In this document: positions 16,901 to 25,628 of the stretch, piece after piece
How positions within the stretch are numbered: the stretch's first letter is position 1
Layout: each line of letters opens with the position of its first letter
Assembly: GCA_018882585.1 (NCBI GenBank)
Contig: VFFB01000017.1
Span: 1 to 33,551, forward strand
DNA from: Candidatus Kapaibacterium sp.
GTDB lineage: Bacteria > Bacteroidota > Ignavibacteria > Kapaibacteriales > Kapaibacteriaceae
Direction of reading: 5' to 3'
DNA length: 33,551 nt
The notes under the pieces: model-generated
What the model saw: only the letters and a program-made list of their open reading frames with translations
The model's database searches: none
What the model was told of the DNA's origin: nothing
Translations under genes and position numbers: made by a program

Positions 16901-18150
16901 TCGGTACTGTATTCGCGTAGCGTCGAGATGATCTCGCTGGCCGTCCACGCTGGATGGATCTGCCGTAGCAGTGCTGCGGCGGCGGCAACGTATGGGGCTG
17001 CAAACGATGTACCACTCACGGTGCGATATCCCCCTCCGGCCCGCGTCGTTGGAATAGCCTGCCCCGGTGCCGAGATACCAATGGATGAACCCGTGCTGGA
17101 GAATGATGCTCGAACGTCGCGGTCGTTCGTGGCAGCGACGGCGATGACGTCGTCGTACGATGCAGGATACTGTCGTGACGTCGTTCCGGAATTTCCTGCC
17201 GACGCAACCAGGACGCAGCCCATGTCGGCAGCGGCCTTGACGGCGGCACGCAGCAGCGGCGAGTCGACGCCATCGCCGAAGCTCATGTTCACGACGTCGG
17301 CACCATTGAGTGCAGCATAGAGCAGCGCAGCTGCGATGTCGTCTTCTTCGGCATTGCCGGTCATGTCAAAGGCACGAAGTGTCATCAATCGTGCTTCATT
17401 GGCAAGCCCCAGTGGCGTCATGCTGGCCGTATCGATCGAGGCTATCACGCCGGCAACCGATGTGCCGTGTCCCTGCTCGTCGTCTGGCGCCTCATCACGT
17501 TCGGCATCATCACCGACATTTCGGAATGTTTGATCGACGAAGTCGTAGCCGATGACATCATCGATGAAGCCGTTACCATCGCTGTCGATGCCGTCGAAGT
17601 CGCCGAACACGCCATCGCCATTCGTCTTTTCGGACGCCCACGGCTCGTAGCTGCCATTGCCATTCGCGTCTTCTCCGGGATTGACCCAGTGAAGCGGACG
17701 AAGCGACGGATGCCACCACGTGATGCCGGTGTCGATGATGCCGACAACGACGCCCTTCCCTGTTGCGATACGCCAGGCATTTGACGCACCTACGATCTTG
17801 AGTGCATAGGAAACATCAACATCTTGTACAGGCATTGCCGCTGCAGCGTGAAGCGTAATACGTCGATTCGGATAGAGTTCGGCCACCCATGGTTGTTCGG
17901 CAAGCATAGCCGGTGTGAGCGATGAATCATCAGGTAGTTCAACCACGGCAAACTGCGCTATGTCTGCCATGGCAGCTCGCTGTGCGGCGTCCTGCTGTTT
18001 CCCCTGGAATGCAAGCACCGGCCTGATGTACGCACGCATGGCTGCCTGCGGCTGCACGCCTTCGCGCAAGCGCACGATGTAGGTCTCGCGGGCAGTGGCA
18101 GACGCCACCGACCACATGAGTGCTAGAAGCAGGAAGCAACGATAAAGCAT
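13894..18150 (-). CDS. Large S8 (subtilisin) peptidase with FG-GAP repeats, Fn3 and T9SS sorting domain
   Basis: 1418 residues from ATG 18150, chosen over the 18237 frame start because it gives a signal peptide (MLYRCFLLLALMWSVASATA) and sits 13 bases after the recQ stop. Order: propeptide of the inhibitor I9 kind (20-105); S8 catalytic domain with Asp140 (VVGIIDTGI), a calcium-like acidic insert (DFDGIDSDGNGFID), His228 (QGHGTSVAGV), oxyanion Asn320 (SAGNSG) and Ser382 (SGTSFAAPYV); beta-rich region; about five FG-GAP/VCBS repeats (GDANGDGITDI, ADLTGDGREELL, GDFDGDGRMEV, HDVDNDGRAEVF, GDYNRNGIPDI); an Fn3 domain (RSQAEVSWDPVPGATAYAVW); an Ig-like segment; and a type A sorting domain ending RKLVIKR. 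The full triad is present, so an active surface or secreted protease is likely. It is the last gene of the seven-gene minus-strand run. Confidence 0.93.
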   Translation of the reverse strand: MLYRCFLLLALMWSVASATARETYIVRLREGVQPQAAMRAYIRPVLAFQGKQQDAAQRAAMADIAQFAVVELPDDSSLTPAMLAEQPWVAELYPNRRITLHAAAAMPVQDVDVSYALKIVGASNAWRIATGKGVVVGIIDTGITWWHPSLRPLHWVNPGEDANGNGSYEPWASEKTNGDGVFGDFDGIDSDGNGFIDDVIGYDFVDQTFRNVGDDAERDEAPDDEQGHGTSVAGVIASIDTASMTPLGLANEARLMTLRAFDMTGNAEEDDIAAALLYAALNGADVVNMSFGDGVDSPLLRAAVKAAADMGCVLVASAGNSGTTSRQYPASYDDVIAVAATNDRDVRASFSSTGSSIGISAPGQAIPTTRAGGGYRTVSGTSFAAPYVAAAAALLRQIHPAWTASEIISTLREYSTDLGEKGWDPLYGDGRLQADAALQAVAPATIKITSPGNEQELDLRRVDSVRVVGSALCTTFKRYDVLLGRGVEPTSWVVVGSGDQRRDTTLAVIPADSLVPGPHVIALRVTTVTGRTLEDRVRITVVDTAISFTATEVINAWKDSRRAVVVTTTTSRPTVLTAHFLKGTDTVRTVVDQQRRTKTHSITIEGLPTRVALKLVLEGVSATGDTARTTTSFTLAEETAPQGPFNGFTSDVVPFTGYVLNDVRDLYGDSTRTVLCTELDGVTGEFGSLWTHVDTSKTSQMLFRLKRHRTATTWIPRGVGDANGDGITDILCHVVGRTALFQAAAPGGSPFERMLFSDTVSGNLQAAAMADLTGDGREELLCLTDSGLVVISYRNNAFVQVGHVPNTTPPAAGNADNRYDEIRAAAGDFDGDGRMEVAYGDTDGDLIIGEWTGDAMRVEATFLHDGQGGSGYVTAHDVDNDGRAEVFIGVPDSVSANADNEYGRQAWTYRMYRGLGNNDYRLAWVDFFAGRRYGMGYRNGLDGGQLDGIGGSEIAICTYPNLYVFTWDSTRQTLRPIGYTGSAASPRMLIGDYNRNGIPDIVYGITNPNRSSLFNGLMTQMYVGEFDSRPQRPNDPRVAITGRSQAEVSWDPVPGATAYAVWLHGRPDPKTPSVSIGDTVAGTSLRLDSLRPGWRYSVTVYALRDTAGSYPSNRVSFVLPNVSIPQSIEPKTITREQLRSGVSFSITYDRLAVPDEAERALIMMDYDSLRVTATLVQVLGQSILNVVFPPINADDIDIVNVGLPEVPLRADSATPQWWFPITVIDDAVPELYLRNILVESTERILLTFSEAVDPVTAADPANYVLSPFGSITAVNAAGADNVRITFDGNRTIGARGIAYFITARNVKAASGKEITKGAGNTLGFAFTADDLADVYAYPHPVRLATDERVTFANLPADAEIEVMDQRFSVIRTLNETDANGGVAWDLRSDDGQVIPAGIYFYRVKDRDDEALRKLVIKR

Positions 18151-18163
18151 GCAGCAGGTATCA

Positions 18164-20785
18164 TCACTCGTTGAACAATTGACGACGGGCAAAGGCAATC
18201 GCAAGACGCAGCACAGGCAGATCGACGTCACCACCAAGGTGCTGGATCACATCGCGCATACCGCTTCGGCGATTGTACCGCAGGTAATCGACTACCTGTT
18301 GATACAGTTCATCCGGCACCAACATACCACGGTCGGTCGTTATTCCTGAACGGATGGCTCGCTCAAAGGCGTGTGCTGCAGCAGCGGGCGTCATACCGGC
18401 CGCCCTTGCCACATCCCGTAACGTCGAACTTGGCGTGAGCCGTTCCAGCAGGCGCAGCTGCTCGGCATCGACGGGATGCTTGGGCACGGCACGGACAGAA
18501 GACGTATTCGTGGCGATTACGTGTATGATGTCGACGCCGAATCGCTCGATGAATGACGCGCTGCCGTGGCGACCCGGTTGCAGTGCCGACACATTGGACG
18601 GCGCATCGGCCGCGATCTGTTCGAGTTCGCGCAGCGAGACCAGCGATTGTGCCAACCCTGCGTCGCCATCGGCCCAGCGCTCGCGCGCTTCGCGTAAGGC
18701 GGCTACGAGCGCCGGCGAAGCAACAGGTCGTTGCCAGTTGATCGCAAGCGGCCGCGGAAGACGTCCGGCCAAGCGTGCACCTGTCTCCGTCACGCCTATC
18801 AAGGGGAATGTCCCCGGCGTCTGCGCTACGTAGCCCTGCCCGATGGCAGCATCGACCGCATCAAGGATTTCGCGGCGCGGCGTCGTCGAGCATGCACCGT
18901 AGTCGTCGCAACGGTGCAGAGCGTATTGCGTGATCCTGGCAGTGGACGTGGCCGTCAGCACATCGGCGATGACATGACGTCCGAAGCGTCCGCCCAACTG
19001 ATAGGCGACGCGGACGATGGCCTGGATGACAGACTGTTGGCGGGGACTGAGTGGTTCGGCCTTGGCGGTCTGTGTGCATGACGAGCACCGACCGCATACT
19101 GCGTCCTGGGCCGTATCGCCAAAGTGGTGCAGGATGAAGTTGCGCTTGCAGGCTGGCGTGGCCGCATAGCGGACCACGACGTCGAGCTTGCGCTGTGCAT
19201 GTTCACGACGTCGGCGGAGATCATCAAGGTCGATCGGTGGCAAGGCTGCCCTGTCGGCAAGGACGGCGATGGATCCCGCCGCCGAAGGCGGCGTGTAGAC
19301 GACCAGGCGTGCATTCTGGAGTGCTGCCATGGTATCGGCAAACTCTGTGATGGTACCGCCGCTGCGGCGCAGCATCTCGGCAATGTCGAATTCGACGGAG
19401 TCGTCCGGTCCACGTCCGCCGATTCTTCGCACAAGTGCATCCAGGATGGCGGCACGTTCCGGCCGTGCGCGGGTAGCAACTTCGTTCAGGCGTGCGGTGG
19501 AAGTTCGCAGCTTGACCCTGGCCGTGCCGTTGGGGCTGGTGCGCATGATGGCACCGGCACGCTCCAGCAGCGTCAGCACGCCGTTGATCGTGATGGCAGG
19601 TACGGTCAGGGCAGCGCCGATACTGTCGGCGTCGGCCATGAGCGAGCGCCCTGCCCCCATCCCAATCCCAGCGCCAATGCGATCGTAGATATGGCCGTAT
19701 ACAGCTCGGATCGTTTCGACGGCGGGATATGAGCTCTCGAGAAAGAAGTCCATCAGGCGTCGGTCTTCCTGCTGCACAAGAAGTGTGCACGTAGCCGGAG
19801 CGCCGTCACGACCGGCTCTGCCGGCCTCTTGGTAGTATGCTTCGAGGGTGAGCGTGTAATCGGTGTGGATGACATGGCGGACATCGGCCTTGTCGACGCC
19901 CATACCGAAGGCATTTGTGGCCACGAGCACCTTGATGCGACCGGCCACGAAGCGGTCCTGCACGTCGGCGCGGATGGCATCGGTCAGACCGGCGTGATAG
20001 GCTTCGGCACGCACGCCGCGCTGCTGCAGCGCCTCGGCAAACGTATTCACGCGTCGGCGTGAACCGCAGTACACGATCATCGTGTCGTCGGGATGCTGCT
20101 TGGCAAGTCGTGTGATGAACTCGGTCTTATGCGGCGTATCGACGACGTGAAACGACAGGTTGGGACGATCGAAACCGCGGACGATCTCGACGGGCTTGTG
20201 CAGCTTGAGGGCTGTACTGATGTCTCGACGAACATCAGGCGTTGCCGTCGCCGTGACGGCCATGACGGGCACGCGCGGTCGATCGTCGAAGAGCGTTGCA
20301 ATTGCCTGGTACGACGGACGGAAATCATGTCCCCATTCACTGATGCAGTGGGCTTCGTCGACGGCCAGCATCGACAGCGGAACGCTGCGCAGCAGACGTC
20401 GGAACGTGGCCGACTCAAGGCGTTCGGGGGCAACGTACAGCAGCTTGACCGTACCGCGCGCAACCTCGGCAATGACATTGTTGATGACGCCGGCATCCAT
20501 GCCCGAATGGATAGCAGCAGCCTTGACGCCTCTGCGAAGCAGGGCGTCGACCTGATCTCGCATCAGGGCAATGAGGGGTGATACAACCAGGGTAACATGC
20601 GGCAACAGCAGAGCCGGGATCTGATAGCACAGCGACTTTCCGCCGCCCGTCGGCATCACGGCAACGACGTCCTGTTCGTTCAGAATAGCTGCGATCGCCT
20701 CTGACTGTCCAGGCCGAAACGCGTCGTACCCAAAGGTTGCACCAAGGGCGCGACGGGCGCGTTCGATGGGAGTGTCCTGGGCCAT
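18164..20785 (-). CDS. recQ: RecQ family ATP-dependent DNA helicase, long form
   Basis: 873 residues, well above the roughly 600 of E. coli RecQ. It unwinds DNA 3' to 5' in recombination and repair. Helicase: RPGQ (24-27), Walker A PTGGGKS (45-51), DEAH (143-146), TATATPDVRRD (178-188), motif V/VI ATNAFGMGVDKADV and QEAGRAGRDG (319-328). An insert of about 170 residues (365-535), winged-helix-like, separates the core from the zinc module, whose ligands are Cys546, Cys564, Cys567 and Cys570. Then come an RQC winged helix (580-675), an HRDC-like domain (692-758) and a C-terminal helical HTH_40-like tail (774-873). Bacteroidota RecQ proteins often carry the inserted segment. It starts 35 bases after purM and ends 13 bases before the S8 gene. 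Confidence 0.95.
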   Translation of the reverse strand: MAQDTPIERARRALGATFGYDAFRPGQSEAIAAILNEQDVVAVMPTGGGKSLCYQIPALLLPHVTLVVSPLIALMRDQVDALLRRGVKAAAIHSGMDAGVINNVIAEVARGTVKLLYVAPERLESATFRRLLRSVPLSMLAVDEAHCISEWGHDFRPSYQAIATLFDDRPRVPVMAVTATATPDVRRDISTALKLHKPVEIVRGFDRPNLSFHVVDTPHKTEFITRLAKQHPDDTMIVYCGSRRRVNTFAEALQQRGVRAEAYHAGLTDAIRADVQDRFVAGRIKVLVATNAFGMGVDKADVRHVIHTDYTLTLEAYYQEAGRAGRDGAPATCTLLVQQEDRRLMDFFLESSYPAVETIRAVYGHIYDRIGAGIGMGAGRSLMADADSIGAALTVPAITINGVLTLLERAGAIMRTSPNGTARVKLRTSTARLNEVATRARPERAAILDALVRRIGGRGPDDSVEFDIAEMLRRSGGTITEFADTMAALQNARLVVYTPPSAAGSIAVLADRAALPPIDLDDLRRRREHAQRKLDVVVRYAATPACKRNFILHHFGDTAQDAVCGRCSSCTQTAKAEPLSPRQQSVIQAIVRVAYQLGGRFGRHVIADVLTATSTARITQYALHRCDDYGACSTTPRREILDAVDAAIGQGYVAQTPGTFPLIGVTETGARLAGRLPRPLAINWQRPVASPALVAALREARERWADGDAGLAQSLVSLRELEQIAADAPSNVSALQPGRHGSASFIERFGVDIIHVIATNTSSVRAVPKHPVDAEQLRLLERLTPSSTLRDVARAAGMTPAAAAHAFERAIRSGITTDRGMLVPDELYQQVVDYLRYNRRSGMRDVIQHLGGDVDLPVLRLAIAFARRQLFNE

Positions 20786-20820
20786 GGGTAGACGATCAGG
20801 GATGCGCGTCGGGAAGACTC

Positions 20821-21816
20821 TCAGGCCGCGGCGATACGGCCGACGACAAACGGATGCGCTGCCGAAAGCTGTTGCATGGCGGCGTCGGCGTGCTCTGGGT
20901 GCACGATAAGGACAAGACCCACGCCAAGGTTGAACACATGACGCATCTCGCCCTCATTGATGTCTCCCGCCTTGCGGATCACGTCAAAGATGGGCGGTTC
21001 GGGCCATGTGCCCCAGTCGATATCAAGCGACATGTCGGGACGAAGAATCCGCGACGTGTTGCCGACAAGGCCGCCACCGGTGATGTGGGATATTCCGTTG
21101 ACCAGACCTTGTTCAAGCAACGGCCACACCGTTGGATAGTAGCTACGATGCACGGCAAGAAGTGCTTCGCCGATCGTCATGCCGAGAGCGTCGATATGGT
21201 CGTTGACATTGTAGCGTGGAAACAGCGCGGCTCGAGCCAGCGAAAAGCCATTGGTGTGCAGACCTGTCGAGGGCAGACCGATCATGATGTCGCCAATGTT
21301 GACACGCTCGCCGTTCAGGATGCGGGCCTTGTCTACCACGCCAACGACGGTGCCGGCAACATCATACTCACCATCCGCATACATCGAGGGCATTTCGGCC
21401 GTCTCTCCGCCAAGGAGTGCAGCACCGTTCTCGGTGCATGCCTTTGCGATGCCCTTGATCACGTCGGCAGCAACCTCGGTCGAGAGACGCCCCGTAGCAA
21501 AGTAGTCCAAGAAGAACAGCGGGCGCGCACCACAGGCAAGTATGTCGTTCACGCAGTGATTTACCAGACACTGTCCGACTGTGTCGTGCCGATCGGCCAT
21601 GATGGCCACCTTCAGCTTCGTGCCAACGCCATCGGTACTGGCCACGAGTACGGGATGGTCGAGTGACGGGAAACGTCCATCGAAGAGACCACCGAACAAT
21701 CCGATCTCTGAGAGAACGCCAGTGGTTCGCGTCGCCTTGACGTATGGCTTGATACGCTCTACGAGCGACTCGCCTGCATGGATATCAACGCCGGATTGCT
21801 TGTAGTCGAGCGACAT
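20821..21816 (-). CDS. purM: Phosphoribosylformylglycinamidine cyclo-ligase (AIR synthetase)
   Basis: 331 residues, normal length. It closes the imidazole ring of AIR in step 5 of purine synthesis using ATP. Marks: LDYKQSGVDIHAGESLVE (3-20), STDGVGTKLKVA (60-71), NHCVNDILACGARPLFFLDY (86-105), LGGETAEMPSMY (135-146), GLPSTGLHTNGFSLAR, ISHITGGGLVGNTSRILP-like segment and GEMRHVFNLGVGLVL. It is in a collinear run with the glycosyltransferase 39 bases upstream and recQ 35 bases downstream; no other pur gene is in the window. Confidence 0.97.
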   Translation of the reverse strand: MSLDYKQSGVDIHAGESLVERIKPYVKATRTTGVLSEIGLFGGLFDGRFPSLDHPVLVASTDGVGTKLKVAIMADRHDTVGQCLVNHCVNDILACGARPLFFLDYFATGRLSTEVAADVIKGIAKACTENGAALLGGETAEMPSMYADGEYDVAGTVVGVVDKARILNGERVNIGDIMIGLPSTGLHTNGFSLARAALFPRYNVNDHIDALGMTIGEALLAVHRSYYPTVWPLLEQGLVNGISHITGGGLVGNTSRILRPDMSLDIDWGTWPEPPIFDVIRKAGDINEGEMRHVFNLGVGLVLIVHPEHADAAMQQLSAAHPFVVGRIAAA

Positions 21817-21855
21817 GTCGATGTGGTCCGTATGCGATCATCGCGCTGTATGATG

Positions 21856-22578
21856 TCAGCGCACTGGTTCCCATTCATCGGACGACGATCGTCCGCGCAC
21901 CATGACAGAAAGTGCGTTGATGGTCCACCAGAACAGCACTCGAAAATACCCAAACTTGCGGAATCGTCTGGGCGACTCAAGCACGAGTAACTCCGGCGCG
22001 AAGCGCACGCGTGCGCGCAGCCCGATGCGGGCAAACAGATCGAAGTCTTCGCCGGCCGCCAGGTTCTCGCGGTAGCCGTTCACGCTGCGGAACACCGCGG
22101 TACGAACGATCTGGCATTCGCCGCGTCCGGCCCCGATACGCAGCGCATTCAACAAGCGCACATACGCATTGTAAAAGCCATGAAACAGACGATCTGCCGG
22201 CCTCCTGTCCGCTGGCGCAAAGTTGACCGGCGTAGCGAGCGCCGACGCCCTTGCATATGGCCCCGTGCGCTGCGCGAACGCATGAATGACCGCCATGAAT
22301 CGCTCGACATCATGGGGAACGGTATCGGCGTTGATGAAGACGATGACGTCGCCCCTTGCAGCTTCGGCACCTCGGTTGCGTCCTTGGGCAATGTTCTGGC
22401 GTTTTCCCGATCGTTCCTCGACGATGTGGTCGGCATGCCGGGCTGCTATGGAAATCGTAGCATCCTGGCTGCCGCCATCACTCACGATAAGTTCGGCGGC
22501 GTAGCGTTGTCGCACGTCGACAGAGAACGACGCCAGTGTCGCATCGAGCAGTTTCTCCTCGTTCAGCGTCGGCACCAC
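21856..22578 (-). CDS. Family 2 glycosyltransferase
   Basis: 240 residues if read from GTG 22578. GT2 (GT-A fold) is shown by VPTLNEE, LIVSDGGSQDATISIA (DGGSxD), RNRGAEAARGDVIVFINADT (metal-binding NAD segment), RIGAGRGECQIVRTAVF, and AAGEDFDLFARIG holding the base (ED). A hydrophobic stretch near the C-terminus (RVLFWWTINALSVMV) is probably a membrane-associating segment. The annotated GTG cuts into the first beta strand: upstream in-frame codons read ILVSV and join smoothly to VVPTLNEE, but no ATG, GTG or TTG exists there. The best candidate is CTG at 22629, which overlaps the DUF2279 stop as CTGA and would give 257 residues. The acceptor sugar is unknown. It follows the DUF2279 gene in the minus-strand run. 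Confidence 0.88.
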   Translation of the reverse strand: MVPTLNEEKLLDATLASFSVDVRQRYAAELIVSDGGSQDATISIAARHADHIVEERSGKRQNIAQGRNRGAEAARGDVIVFINADTVPHDVERFMAVIHAFAQRTGPYARASALATPVNFAPADRRPADRLFHGFYNAYVRLLNALRIGAGRGECQIVRTAVFRSVNGYRENLAAGEDFDLFARIGLRARVRFAPELLVLESPRRFRKFGYFRVLFWWTINALSVMVRGRSSSDEWEPVR

Positions 22579-22625
22579 AACGCTGACCAGAATGTCGCGC
22601 CGTGCCCCTTGATGATCATGTGGCG

Positions 22626-23633
22626 TCAGAAGCGGACACCTCCCACTCCGATGCGGAACGGGTAGAACAAATGGAACTGAGTGCCGGTATGCGAGAACTC
22701 AAGCGCAGGTCCGGGCAGCTTCATGTGATTCAGAAGCTGACGGATATAGTTCACCATACCGATGGACGACTCCGGTATGATGCGGGCCCAGTTGTAATCA
22801 AGGCCGATCATGAAGCGCCGAGTTGGCTCAAGGGACGTTGTGGCACCCGGCGGGATATGATCATAATCGCGGATACCATATCCGGCACTGAGCATCATCC
22901 AGTCGGGCCAATAGGACGCTGCGGATGAGGGCAGCATGCGATCTACATCGACGGCAAGCCAGAACGTCGTGCTGGTGTAATCATCGATGAAGGTCGTCGG
23001 CCGAGCATTGAGTTCGTTGTCACCTGTGAATCGCGACGGAACATAACTCCACCGCCATGTGAAGTTCTGCAGGTACGGCACGTAGTACTGAGCCACATAG
23101 AATCCGGCACCGACAACGTTGGCGATGCCATCACTTGGCGAGAAGCCCCAGTTTGTAGCAAATCCGTCCTCGACTTCGACATAGGTCTGGTAGGCCAGCC
23201 CCAGTGTTCCGCCCAGGATCGTTGCCGTCTCTTGCTTGAAACCGCAATCCATCAGCAGATCACCGATGAACGTCGACATGAAGTGTCCCGAGAACATATG
23301 TCCAAGTTTATCAACTTGGAGGGCATACGGCCAGTCCTCTGCGAAGTTGAACGGACCTCGGTCATCTTTCCACCATGCATTCGACTGATTGATATGAAGT
23401 GCGACGGCAAGTGCTGCGTAGGCCGATCCCAGAGCGATGGTCGGTGCGATCTGTATCTGCGTCTCGCGCCGCGGCGTACCGCCTGTTGGTGTGTACCGCG
23501 GATCCCCTGCCAGCGTGAATGCACTTCGGGGCAGAAACACGGTCGTATCAATGGCCGCTGCGTCACCGGCACGCATGTAACTGCCGGTGCTGATACACAT
23601 CAGCACGACTGCGATGAGTCGCTCAGCACGCAT
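22626..23633 (-). CDS. DUF2279 family exported protein
   Basis: 335 residues from ATG 23633, which overlaps the AtuA gene end by 11 bases; the longer frame from 23717 lies in that gene. A hydrophobic start ([17 protein letters not shown]) is a signal peptide. The family core is clear: [16 protein letters not shown] (86-101), [20 protein letters not shown] (108-127), [21 protein letters not shown] (148-168) and [15 protein letters not shown]. These conserved DKxGH, E-x-x-DG and WGFSxxD motifs define DUF2279, a family with no assigned activity. The C-terminal half is rich in aromatic beta strands, as in outer-membrane-associated proteins. It sits between AtuA and the glycosyltransferase, so a role in envelope lipid or glycan handling is possible but not shown. 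Confidence 0.85.
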   Translation of the reverse strand: MRAERLIAVVLMCISTGSYMRAGDAAAIDTTVFLPRSAFTLAGDPRYTPTGGTPRRETQIQIAPTIALGSAYAALAVALHINQSNAWWKDDRGPFNFAEDWPYALQVDKLGHMFSGHFMSTFIGDLLMDCGFKQETATILGGTLGLAYQTYVEVEDGFATNWGFSPSDGIANVVGAGFYVAQYYVPYLQNFTWRWSYVPSRFTGDNELNARPTTFIDDYTSTTFWLAVDVDRMLPSSAASYWPDWMMLSAGYGIRDYDHIPPGATTSLEPTRRFMIGLDYNWARIIPESSIGMVNYIRQLLNHMKLPGPALEFSHTGTQFHLFYPFRIGVGGVRF

Positions 23634-24981
23634 CAACAACGGCGCGCATCGTGAGGACGGACTTGTCGAGCAGTGCAGGGAAGTAGGCAACGACGTCACT
23701 GGGCTTTGGCCTGCCACCGCTGAATCCTGTGACGGACGGTGGGCCTGTCAGGATGAGCGGTGCGATCTCCTTACCGAAGCGCTCAATGGCCTTGCGATCG
23801 TGACCGCGCACGCCAACGCGCATCATCACCTCGTTCGGTTCGATGGCGCCTGCAAGTGCTCCATGGCAAGCATTCATCCCCACGAATTCGGTGCGGATTT
23901 CATCAAAGTGCAGACCGAGCCGTTCAAGACGTCCGCGCAAAATCCGGTCGGCAGCCTGCGCCTTCTGTAATGCCTCAGGAGCGGAGTACGTAAGTGTCGA
24001 GAAGGCAACGAAACCATCAAGGTAGCTGGCAGAGACCTTGAAGAAGGGCGTTGCAGGACGGCCTTTTACGCCATAGACCCTGACGCGATCGTTGCCAAGG
24101 TCTTCAAGACAGATACTCGTGAAGTCGGCTACACAGTCAGGCGTGATATAGTCCGTGGGATCACCGATCTCGTAGAGCAGCTGCTCGCTGACGGTCTCGC
24201 GTGTTACCATCCCGCCGGTACCCTCGTGCTTGGTTACAACGAACGTACCGTCCGGAAATGCCTCAATGATCGGAAAGCCAACATCTGTAAGGTCGGGCAC
24301 GTTACGCCAATCGCCCAGGAAGTTGCCACCAGACGCTTGGGCACCGCATTCGTTGATGTGCCCTGCGACCGTTCCGGCGGCCAGTTTATCCCAGTCGTCC
24401 ATCGCCCATCCAAACTCATGGATCATGGGGGCAAGGGTCAGGCCGGTATCGGTGGTCCTACCGGTGATCACGATCTGTGCACCTTGACGAAGTGCCTCGA
24501 CAACGGGCCAGGCGCCTGTATACACGTTAGCAGAAAGAAGTCGTTCGCGTACCGTGCTCATCGGCTCGCCAGTCTCCATGTGTTTCATCACATGTCCGTC
24601 GGCGATAAGTTCGTCGATGCGCGGCAGAATGTTGTCGCCAAGGACGACGCCGATCTTCAGTCCGGTGATGCCGTGCTTGCGAGCAACCTCGAAGATGCGG
24701 TCACGAGCCGCCTCGGGATTGACGCCCCCACCATTGGTGATGACGGTGATGCCGCGCTCAACGAGATACGGCAGGATCTCGTCGCAGACCTCGACAAGGT
24801 CCTTGGCATAGCCAAGGTTCGGGTCACGCATCTTCTGCTTCTGCAGGATCGACATGGTGACCTCTGCCAGGTAATCCAGCATCAGATAGTCGATGGGGCC
24901 GCGCGAGACCTGATCAAGGGGTGCCCTGGGAAGGTCGCCCCAGAATCCCTGACCGGATGCGATTCGAATGGATGATTTCAT
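23623..24981 (-). CDS. AtuA family / DUF1446 protein (acyclic terpene utilization-like)
   Basis: 452 residues from ATG 24981, in the DUF1446 family that includes AtuA of the acyclic terpene utilization clusters. Marks: [17 protein letters not shown] at the start, [108 protein letters not shown], and a C-terminal [16 protein letters not shown]. Its reaction is unknown even in terpene degraders. None of the usual partners (carboxylase AtuC/AtuF, citronellyl-CoA enzymes) is seen here, so a terpene role is not supported by context. The start overlaps the stop of the membrane-protein gene as ATGA. Confidence 0.88.
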   Translation of the reverse strand: MKSSIRIASGQGFWGDLPRAPLDQVSRGPIDYLMLDYLAEVTMSILQKQKMRDPNLGYAKDLVEVCDEILPYLVERGITVITNGGGVNPEAARDRIFEVARKHGITGLKIGVVLGDNILPRIDELIADGHVMKHMETGEPMSTVRERLLSANVYTGAWPVVEALRQGAQIVITGRTTDTGLTLAPMIHEFGWAMDDWDKLAAGTVAGHINECGAQASGGNFLGDWRNVPDLTDVGFPIIEAFPDGTFVVTKHEGTGGMVTRETVSEQLLYEIGDPTDYITPDCVADFTSICLEDLGNDRVRVYGVKGRPATPFFKVSASYLDGFVAFSTLTYSAPEALQKAQAADRILRGRLERLGLHFDEIRTEFVGMNACHGALAGAIEPNEVMMRVGVRGHDRKAIERFGKEIAPLILTGPPSVTGFSGGRPKPSDVVAYFPALLDKSVLTMRAVVDAC

Positions 24982-25568
24982 GGTTGTGTAGACGTCGTTG
25001 TTGGATCAATTGGAGCGCCTCTACCCGTCCGACGGATGGGACTAACGCATGCGGCCTGAAGGATCTGTGCAAGTGCCGGTGCCGACCCACGAAAAATACG
25101 AAAGGTGATGCGCTCCTCGGGGAGAACATCAAGCGTGACCTTCACCCACAGTGGTTCGTAGGCGAACTTGATGTCGATCACCTCGCCGTACCACGCCACG
25201 CGCACACGCTCCAGAAGTGTCGACCGCACGACGATGCCTTTCGTCTTTGCAACCGTACGCTGAAACCTGATCCGCAGAGCAATCTGGATGTTCTGGACCA
25301 GGAGCACCAACGGCAGTGCGTACATATAGATGCTCGGTTCATCGACGTTGTAACACAGCATGGCAACGATTCCATTGAAAGCCAGCAGGGCGATCAGGAT
25401 CCAGGTGGCCGGCGCCGAGGTAAAATGACGCCTGTCCTCGCCCGCTTTGACACGGCGGACGGCCATGTTTTCCAGCAGCTGCCGATAGGCCAGAGCTCCA
25501 AAGAGCAGGCAACCGAATGCGAAGGCCACATAGGCCGCATGGAAGAAAATGCGGGTGCTTTCGGACAT
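24978..25568 (-). CDS. Unknown membrane protein, three TM segments and a soluble C-terminal domain
   Basis: 196 residues from ATG 25568; the frame could be read up to 25868 but that would cross the rodZ gene on the other strand. I do not recognise the family. Predicted membrane segments by eye are at 7-28, 54-74 and 80-98, with a charged loop between the first two. The rest (100-180) is a beta-strand-rich domain ([39 protein letters not shown]) ending in a helix ([11 protein letters not shown]), reminiscent of bacterial PH-like domains but not proven. The last 20 residues are polar. It is the first gene of the run and overlaps the AtuA gene by 4 bases (ATGA), so it is co-translated with it. 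Divergent from rodZ with a 60-base gap. Confidence 0.75.
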   Translation of the reverse strand: MSESTRIFFHAAYVAFAFGCLLFGALAYRQLLENMAVRRVKAGEDRRHFTSAPATWILIALLAFNGIVAMLCYNVDEPSIYMYALPLVLLVQNIQIALRIRFQRTVAKTKGIVVRSTLLERVRVAWYGEVIDIKFAYEPLWVKVTLDVLPEERITFRIFRGSAPALAQILQAACVSPIRRTGRGAPIDPTTTSTQP

Positions 25569-25593
25569 TGATGAAAAGGTTACTAGTTGGCCG

Positions 25594-25624
25594 TTGTCAT
25601 TTGGCAAAACAAGTGCTAATGTTG
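25594..25624 (+). promoter_or_regulatory. Promoter for rodZ: TTG - 20 bp - TAATGTTG
   Basis: A TTG at 25594-25596 and TAATGTTG at 25617-25624 (one mismatch to TAnnTTTG) have 20 bases between them, the usual Bacteroidota -33/-7 spacing. The -7 box ends 4 bases before the ATG at 25629, so the mRNA should have almost no leader. The opposite strand may hold a promoter for the membrane-protein gene in the same gap, but its -7 box is poor. Confidence 0.5.
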
Positions 25625-25628
25625 TTAC

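Noticed and set aside
20737-21666. 309-codon plus-strand open frame opposite purM
   Set aside because: It is antisense to an unmistakable purM and shows no domain or signal.
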